Origin: Osedax fenrisi
Lineage: Eukaryota; Annelida; Polychaeta; Sabellida; Siboglinidae
Assembly (NCBI GenBank): GCA_964019155.1
Contig: OZ025239.1
Location: 558,374 to 622,373 of the forward strand
Direction: 5' to 3'
Length of the DNA stretch: 64,000 nt
Shown: one piece after another, positions 59,501 to 64,000 of the stretch
Numbering within the stretch: the first letter of the stretch is position 1
Layout: every line of letters starts with the position of its first letter
Made by a program: the position numbers and the translations under genes
Notes under the pieces: generated by a model
What the model was told of the DNA's origin: nothing
Seen by the model: only the letters and a program-made list of their open reading frames with translations
The model's database searches: none

Positions 59501-62500
59501 AATGCAAAGTTATGACTAGTCTCATTTCCGGAGATATACATTTTCTAAAATTAGTATCAATTTTCTGTATTTTATTCCGTATTTTATTTACTATAACTGT
59601 AAATGTGATATATTCCATAAGGACAGACTTTTTGAACTGGTCTGGATCCTCTCTAGCTTGCTCCATTATTGTTCTAAATGCTCCACCGAATTCACTCTCG
59701 CGGTTTTTTAGCCAGTCATACTGCCATAAACGCCGTCCTTCTATTGCTATTTTATATTCATAATTACAGCTTTACAGAAGCATAAACATAAATATAGATT
59801 CCTCATCCATTGTGCGAAAATTATAGTATTATATAAGTATTATATAATAAAATAAAGTAAAGTTAAATTTCAAATTTATTTTAATATCAACAACATGTAT
59901 CTATAATCATTGTATGTATAATCATTGTATTTGACCTATATTATACCCATTGGCTATAAACTGGAATAATTCGATTCGACTTTTTAAAATAATTCGTAGC
60001 AATGTGAAACGATGAAAAATTTTCGATTCGAATATATTCGAATCGAATACTTTCGATTCTAATTATTCGAAGGTAAATGAACAATTCGAAGCAGTGTGAA
60101 ATCCCTTTTAGGGTTGTGAGTTAATAAAAAACACGTTTTAAACAGACGTTTTAAACGCGTTTTAAACCGTTTTAAACAAAGAAAAAAAAACAGAAAAAAA
60201 CGAGATATTATTTAATAAGTGTTTAAAATATAATATTATTATTATTATAATAAAGTAAAATTAGATTTCTTTTATATTTTGTATAATAATTGAAAAATTA
60301 ATGATTATAATCAATACGTTAAATAATTATTTAATAAATGTATAAAATAAATATAATATTATAATTATTATATTAATCAAGTAAAATTAGATTGAAAAAT
60401 TGATGATTATAATCAATAAATTAAATAATTATTTAATAAATGTATAAAATAAATATAATATTATAATTATTATATTAATCAAGTAAAATTAGATTTATTT
60501 TATGCTTTGATATAATATTGTATACTAATTTAAAAATGAATGATTATTTAATAAATGTATACAATTATTATATTATTATTATAATAATAAAGTAAAATTA
60601 GATTTCTTTTATATTTTTTATAATAATTGAAAAATTAATGATTATTTAATAAATGTATAAAATAAATAATATTATAATAATCAAGTAAAACTAGATTTAT
60701 TTTATGCTTTGATATAATCAATTGTATAATAATATATATTATGTTTAATATATTTATTTTATAATAATTTATTATAAAAGAAATATGAAAGTTCATACAT
60801 TTTTTATAATATTAATTATATACAAATACAATGTATATTATACATAGATTGTGATACAATCTCCATATCTATAGCATTAAATAATACATGAATAATCAGT
60901 GTTATATTGTAACAACATAAATATTATAATAATTATAATTGTCATACTAATGTAGAGTATGACAATATGATTTAATGATGCTAATAATACAGATACTATA
61001 TTATTTGAATTAATAATGAATATTCATAATATGTATTACTTTATTATTATTTTATTATTTAATATCTTTATAATAATTTTTTTTGTAATAGAAAAAATCG
61101 GTTAAAAACCGAATAAAATGATTTAAAAACGAAAAAAACCGTTAAAAACATGTTTTAAACAAGCATTAATAAAAAACGCGTTTTTTAACAACCCTACTAT
61201 TACAGGAGTCATTTTCTAAATTTGTATGTGTATAATTACAAAAAATAACAATTTCTATAAAAATTCCGTAAATTAAAAAAATAAAATGTGTGCATATATA
61301 TATGTATATTATATAATATATATTATAAAAAATGCGTCCTGTAATATCATGTGTATACATTTAATGAATAGAATATTTAAAAAAATAGCTCAATTCAATG
61401 AACAGAATTCTGCGCGCCTAGTTTTGTGTAGACCCATTATTTGCTATCTCTATACATAGAGAGGTGGGCGTCGTGTGACATCCCCTTAAGATTTATAAAC
61501 CAAATAATGTACTTGTTATTGATTTATAATCATATATATTTAGTGTTGATATGAAAAATGTCTATTAATTAATGATATGAGAAAATATATATGAATGTTA
61601 TTGTTATGAATATAATCATAAATATAATTTAATATCTTCATTTAGGTTTCATATGTTTCATTTCATTATAATCGGTTTTCAATTAAATTTTAAATGTCAT
61701 ACAATTTCATATAATTTATCTCTATATATATATTATATTCTATTCCATCTATTCTATTCTATTATATATATATATATATTTACGGATTCATATTTTGGGT
61801 TTGTTTGATTTCATTGGTTTGGTTATTTTTATATTTTTTTTAGCTGAATTACAATGCGAATTGAACCTATAAAAGCTATAGTATAAGATTATGCTTAGTA
61901 TAATATGCTTAATATACTATGCTTAATACGCTTTTATAAGCTAACTTTGGGATGTTCAATCTTTAACTATATATACATGTATACTATTATATTGTATTTA
62001 CATAGCTACATGTAATAAGTGGTGGTAATACATCGTAAGTTATGTTATGCTGTTTAGTTTGTGATCAAATTAACAAGTTATTTAGTGGGTTCAGAGTGTG
62101 TTAAGATGTTTGTATGAATCATTCATTTATTTAAATGTATCCACAATCTATTTATTAATAATAGTTATTATTATTTATTGGAAGTGTTTCTCTTTTATAA
62201 TAATATAAATAAATATGAATAAATGTCGCGTTTTTCTCCTAAAGGGTTTAAAAATAATATTTATCTTTTAAATTAATAATAATGTATTATTGACTTCTAT
62301 ATAGAATTTAGTAGACGTTATTAGAAGTTATTAGACGTTATTATAATGTAGGACAACCTTATACAACGTTGGTAATCAGCATCTCTATCATCACCTATTT
62401 CATTCTTTTTTTGTTTCTATTTTTAACTTAGAACAATAAAATTTTGATTAATATTACTATATTTAACCATAAATATTCAGCTATCTATTTCCTAGCAAAT

Positions 62501-63521
62501 TTCACATTCGTACATGGGGTTAACACATTATAACACAGTAGCCCCATCTACCCTCATGTAGCCCCATCTAGCCCCATGTAGCCCCATCTAGCCCCATGAT
62601 GTATTACTTGAATATACCATTGTTATGAGGCGATTACGCTATTATTATGTAATCATTACCCCCCCCATAAGCCCCCCCCCCTATAAGTGATATCCCCCAT
62701 ATGGTGGAGTATTGATCGAAACCGATCTTAATCTATGCATTGTAATAAATAATGCATGTGTGTGTTATGTATTATGTCCCGCCCCATACATTAGGCCCCA
62801 CCCCCTTCCTTGTAATGTATTTAATAGCAGGTCGCAATATTAAATCCACTGATTCGTATATAATTACATTATCATTTTTTTATTATATATTTATATATAT
62901 ATATATATATAAAATCCAACCCAAACCACAATCTATACACAAACATATACAATGCACATGGATATACCGGCCACATTAGGGCCGCGACCTTGTTGGGTAT
63001 TATCACCAGCAAACACATAGTCTATCACTGTCACTGTACACTATGTAAACAGCACATCCACTCAGAGTCACGTGTGCAACGTTAATGCATGACCTTCACC
63101 TCACAGATCTTCATCTGTAATCAACGAGTGTGTGTATATTGTTGTAAGATATAACATAGTATGATAAACCAGCTAGAATATGACTTTCTAGCAAACATTT
63201 CAGGAAATACTATTACACGCGTTATATAATGCACACATGCATTATTCCATTATCTACAAGGTGTATGCTTGTACTATAACAACAATATATCATTAACCCC
63301 TCCACCCCCCCTACAGTTCCGGCGATGACCTTGACATGGACCTCAATAAGTCGTACTCGAGCAAGATGGAGGTCAGTAATGATTCATCAGAACGCCCCAA
63401 AGTTAAGAAGAGGCACAGACGCAGTGAAAGGGAGAGAAACTCTTCACATAACAACAACAACAACTCCTCGCATGTCAATGATGACAAGGTTACTAAAGTA
63501 CACACAGCGCTAGGTATATAG
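52209..63521 (+). CDS. CAAP1: CAAP1-like protein (caspase activity and apoptosis inhibitor 1), seven exons, 3' end probably outside
   Basis: Proposed join of 52209-53501, 53763-53864, 55085-55150, 55451-55535, 57795-57875, 58337-58442 and 63317-63521 (645 codons if the last in-frame stop is used). All introns are GT..AG and all phases agree. The core (residues about 449-517) reads FPLKPIYEYINDRTQM, IEEMFSCLTRQKLQDMLPDS, LSNQSRDELKKRCVEHIDLM, SKKRIKRLLAGD. This follows the family pattern LKP..YI.DK.EM...F..I...KLQ.MLPD.LK...EE.K..C.E.L..LS.KKI..ILEGD. Human CAAP1 is about 360 residues and is described as a suppressor of a caspase-10-linked intrinsic apoptosis route. This protein is longer because of a repeat-rich exon 1. 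The conserved C-terminal helix of the vertebrate protein is not seen, so another exon likely follows, with donor at 63514. The function is inferred from the family only. Confidence 0.88.
52875..53378 (+). repeat. Coding 21-bp repeat (24 heptads, KKxxxDD)
   Basis: Lys-Lys recurs every seven residues (one partial KN). The preceding acidic pair drifts along the array: DT first, then DI/DV, then DD/ND/ED. Three adjacent units at about 53217-53280 are nearly identical (ACATGTTACCGAAGATAAGA), the youngest copies. No frameshift occurs in 504 bp, unlike the non-coding arrays of the gene's introns, whose units are 10, 17 and 71 bp. Confidence 0.95.
53763..53864 (+). CDS. CAAP1: CAAP1-like exon 2 (start of core domain)
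   Basis: 34 codons, acceptor CTATTGCAG|GCA, donor ATG|GTTAGC, phase 0 both sides. Encodes ASNKDFDAEINPNHTNLAFP then LKPIYEYINDRTQM. The donor at 53865 is preferred to the alternative GTTAGT at 53885 because it keeps phase 0 and joins to IEEMF exactly where the family continues. Confidence 0.87.
53865..55084. other. Intron 2 of the CAAP1-like gene
   Basis: AT-rich. It holds a GT-rich run at about 54641-54690 (GTGTGTGTGTGTGTTGGTGG) and a short duplication, CACTTAACTAGCATTAGACC-type words at about 54772-54830. No element ends recognised. Confidence 0.6.
55085..55150 (+). CDS. CAAP1: CAAP1-like exon 3
   Basis: 22 codons, acceptor GTGTTCAG|ATA, donor AGC|GTTCGT, phase 0. Encodes IEEMFSCLTRQKLQDMLPDS followed by LS, the most conserved part of the family (F..I...KLQ.MLPD.L). 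The longer open frame to 55297 runs into intron. Confidence 0.87.
55177..55295. repeat. Dispersed repeat in intron 3, partner at 26858-26972
   Basis: Same orientation and order of words as the copy at 26858-26972, with the shared core CACTGAAATAGATTTAGGTT and CATACAACAATGTTAT/TT. Family unknown. Confidence 0.8.
55451..55535 (+). CDS. CAAP1: CAAP1-like exon 4
   Basis: 85 nt, acceptor CCCCATCAG|AAT, donor GCGG|GTTAGT, ends in phase 1. Encodes NQSRDELKKRCVEHIDLMSK then KRIKRLLAG. An alternative acceptor six bases further in (after AATCAG) would also keep the frame; the first is preferred because it restores the family spacing between MLPD.L and the EL.K.C helix. Confidence 0.87.
55550..56281. 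repeat. 10-bp array GGTCACTATA in intron 4, about 73 copies
   Basis: Starts 14 bases after the exon 4 donor. Variants GGTCACTACA, GGTCATTATA, GGTCACTCTA, GGTCGCTATA, GGTTACTATA. The block ending TATATCTAGCTATAG recurs 190 bp apart (55591-55610, 55781-55800), showing segmental duplication. The unit contains the half-palindrome CTATAG. Confidence 0.96.
56282..57360. other. Intron 4, unique part
   Basis: G-rich patch at 56380-56460 (GGGGGGGTGGGGGTATTAC and a repeat of it), repeated AGCTGTAGCTGTAG at about 56538-56570, then AT-rich sequence. ORFs of 80-100 codons here are low-complexity. No gene. Confidence 0.55.
57386..57783. repeat. 17-bp array CCGTGACACTAATAACA in intron 4, about 23 copies
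   Basis: Variants end in ATCACA, ATAACA or ATCATA. The array ends 11 bases before exon 5 (GTGACACCCATTACGCAG then GTGACACAAAC). The exon begins with the same GTGACAC word as the repeat unit, so the array may have grown from the exon boundary. Confidence 0.96.
57795..57875 (+). CDS. CAAP1: CAAP1-like exon 5
   Basis: 81 nt, acceptor ATTACGCAG|GTG, donor CATG|GTATCT, phase 1 both sides. Completes the Gly of LLAG and continues DTNFDISSSGTEDTDSEAEI then CQPSSH: the family's short GD followed by an acidic, Ser-rich tail. An alternative acceptor at TCTTCAG|GAAC (57834) would keep the frame but lose the conserved GD. Confidence 0.82.
57876..58336. other. Intron 5 of the CAAP1-like gene
   Basis: Rich in ACTACTACC/CACCACTACT trinucleotide words (57885-58060); a Val-rich minus ORF across it is an artefact. 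Confidence 0.7.
58337..58442 (+). CDS. CAAP1: CAAP1-like exon 6
   Basis: 106 nt, acceptor CTTCTCTAG|ATT, donor GTGAG|GTTAGC, phase 1 in and phase 2 out. Encodes DSLDEQEDNDVASTIASDLD then TSEERPNDHIINLLVR, an acidic segment like that after the core in vertebrate CAAP1. Its last 25 bases and the donor are the first unit of a 71-bp tandem repeat that fills the start of intron 6. Confidence 0.82.
58418..58825. repeat. 71-bp tandem repeat spanning the exon 6 / intron 6 junction, 5.7 copies
   Basis: ATCATATCATCAATC starts at 58418, 58489, 58560, 58631, 58702 and 58773: exact 71-bp spacing with at most one or two differences between copies (TCCCGTACT in copy 2, AATCATTTAG in copy 5). Each copy repeats the last 25 bases of exon 6, the donor GTGAG|GTTAGCTC and the first 46 bases of the intron. 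The last copy is cut short after the donor and changes to AGCTCTAGCTCTAGCTCC. Confidence 0.97.
59199..60107 (-). mobile_element. PIF/Harbinger element, deleted, 909 bp
   Basis: The left end AAGGGGTTTCACACTGCTTC and the inverse of the right end AAGGGATTTCACACTGCTTC start an inverted repeat of more than 50 bp (GAATTGTTCATTTACCTTCG and onward). TTA on both sides (59196-59198, 60108-60110) is the 3-bp duplication expected for Harbinger. It carries a transposase N-terminal fragment on the minus strand. Confidence 0.95.
59385..59760 (-). pseudogene. Harbinger transposase, N-terminal fragment
   Basis: The minus frame, open upstream of its first ATG, reads GRRLWQYDWLKNRESEFGGA, then FRTIMEQAREDPDQFKKSVL, IVNKIRNKIQKIDTNFRKCI, SPEMRLVITLHFLATGSSLV, SLKTIFRVGLSTISNIIDET. 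This is the helix-turn-helix N-terminal region of Harbinger transposases (W..R..GAY..L..ELR..D...F, T.FR..I.P..RLA.TLRFLATG.S..SL...FRVG.STIS.IV.E). The DDE catalytic domain is absent; the frame ends at the inverted repeat. Confidence 0.92.
60111..61193. mobile_element. AGGGTTG-ended inverted-repeat element
   Basis: It starts AGGGTTGTGAGTTAATAAAA and ends with the inverse GTTTTTTAACAACCCT, with reiterated GTTTTAAAC/CGTTTTTAACCG words inside both ends. The centre is an AT-rich tandem of about 100-bp units (TTAAATAATTATTTAATAAA and AGTAAAATTAGATT recur at about 60320, 60420, 60540 and 60640). It directly follows the Harbinger element; flanking duplication is not clear. Confidence 0.65.
61490..63316. 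other. Intron 6, right part
   Basis: AT-rich, then C-rich patches: GTAGCCCCATCTAGCCCCAT array at about 62538-62600, C-runs at 62660-62700. TATGCTTAGTATAATATGCTTAATATACTATGC tandem words (in pieces of about 15 bp) at 61888-61930. The acceptor of exon 7 is preceded by a C-rich tract. Confidence 0.6.
63317..63521 (+). CDS. CAAP1: CAAP1-like exon 7 (last exon seen)
   Basis: Acceptor CCCCCTACAG|TTC; the first base completes a Ser in phase 2. Encodes SGDDLDMDLNKSYSSKMEVS then ERPKVKKRHRRSERERN, five Asn and SSHVNDDKVTKVHTALG. An in-frame TAG at 63519-63521 would end the protein, but CTAG|GTATAT at 63514 is a plausible donor, and the family's C-terminal helix has not appeared, so I expect the coding sequence to continue beyond 64000. 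Base composition is balanced, in contrast to the flanks. Confidence 0.78.
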
Positions 63522-64000
63522 ATGTATACACAGTACTTATTGAACTGTTTAAAATGAAAGTATACGAATAGTTTGGAAGGTAACAAAGTTTAGAGGGCAA
63601 ATATTTTAACAAAATCAGCACATAGTACGCTAACAAAATTATTAAAATGCGAATATATTCAGGCAACTGATATCCGTAACATTACTAGTAACATTAGTGA
63701 TTGTGCCATTACACTACATCAACATCTTTTGCTCCACTTACGTTAGGGAGAGATTATTGTGATCGACTGTTGCCATGCTTTCTCTTGACACCTATCACTA
63801 TCTCTGATGATAATGTAGATATGTTATTAATGGTGTCATGAATAATAGTTAATAAAATATTATAGAAATTAAATTCTTCTTCAAATCATTTGAATACTTA
63901 TTTAATATTAATAATGGATATTGATATGGATTTTTTGAAACGAATAATATAAAAGAGTTGAATTGTTAAAAAGACAATATTAAATACTGGAAAACTATTC
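63522..64000. other. Intron 7 or 3' flank of the CAAP1-like gene
   Basis: AT-rich with no further exon recognised before the window ends. Confidence 0.5.

Larger units (their letters stand above)
58879..61485. mobile_element. TTAA-flanked inverted-repeat element in intron 6, hosting two others
   Basis: GGGGATGTCACAC (58879) and its exact inverse GTGTGACATCCCC (ending 61485) are each flanked by TTAA (58875-58878, 61486-61489). TTAA duplications are typical of piggyBac-type insertion, but the terminal bases are not the usual piggyBac CCC, so the superfamily is open. A Harbinger element (59199-60107) and an AGGGTTG-ended element (60111-61193) lie inside; the remaining own sequence is about 600 bp without an ORF. 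Confidence 0.82.

Noticed and set aside
59362..59763. 133-codon plus-strand ORF
   Set aside because: It is antisense to the Harbinger transposase fragment, which has clear family motifs.

Overview
The window is AT-rich eukaryotic DNA from an animal genome, most likely an invertebrate. The evidence is a spliced gene with GT..AG introns whose core matches the metazoan CAAP1 family, several clades of non-LTR retrotransposon, hAT and PIF/Harbinger transposons, a tRNA-derived SINE, and dozens of TA microsatellites. I cannot name a phylum from the sequence. Nothing prokaryotic (operons, Shine-Dalgarno sites, CRISPR) is present.

Only one convincing host gene is seen: a plus-strand, seven-exon CAAP1-like gene (caspase activity and apoptosis inhibitor 1) from 52209 to at least 63513. 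Its first exon (431 codons) is a GC-richer, His/Arg/Ser-rich and then Lys-rich segment with about 24 copies of a 7-residue repeat. Exons 2 to 5 encode the conserved core and exons 6 and 7 an acidic and basic tail. Its last exon or exons probably lie beyond the window. Its introns carry three different minisatellites placed next to splice junctions, and intron 6 holds a transposon with two further elements nested inside it.

The rest is repeats. 1-4.5 kb: 33-bp and 44-bp arrays, then two abutting 9-bp satellites (TACACTATG, then TATGTCAGG). 5-9.5 kb: AT-rich DNA with a terminal-inverted-repeat element and a LINE 3' end. 9.5-13.8 kb: remains of L2-like, RTE-like and another LINE. 15.5-18.0 kb: a hAT-type element with an 8-bp target duplication and a second hAT-type element nested in it. 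18.2-35.3 kb: a set of TA-flanked elements with GGGGAA-type ends that reiterate a family-specific motif, interrupted by a 4.7-kb satellite with a 42-bp unit (19.7-24.4 kb) that contains a 1380-bp line-for-line identical tandem duplication. 37.8-38.6 kb: a CpG-bearing 12-bp satellite. 39-45 kb: L2-like and CR1/Jockey-like LINEs, the latter with a 15-bp target duplication, and a small array built on the palindrome GGGGGATCCCCC. 45.7-47.8 kb: a hAT transposon with a transposase remnant. 48.5-50.2 kb: an RTE-like LINE inside a TA-flanked inverted-repeat element.

Many long open frames here are artefacts of repeat units whose length is a multiple of three (9, 12, 33, 42 bp) and are not annotated as genes. 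Coordinates of transposon ends supported by both inverted repeats and target duplications are the most reliable; 5' ends of truncated LINEs are approximate. All family assignments come from reading motifs by eye, without database searches.
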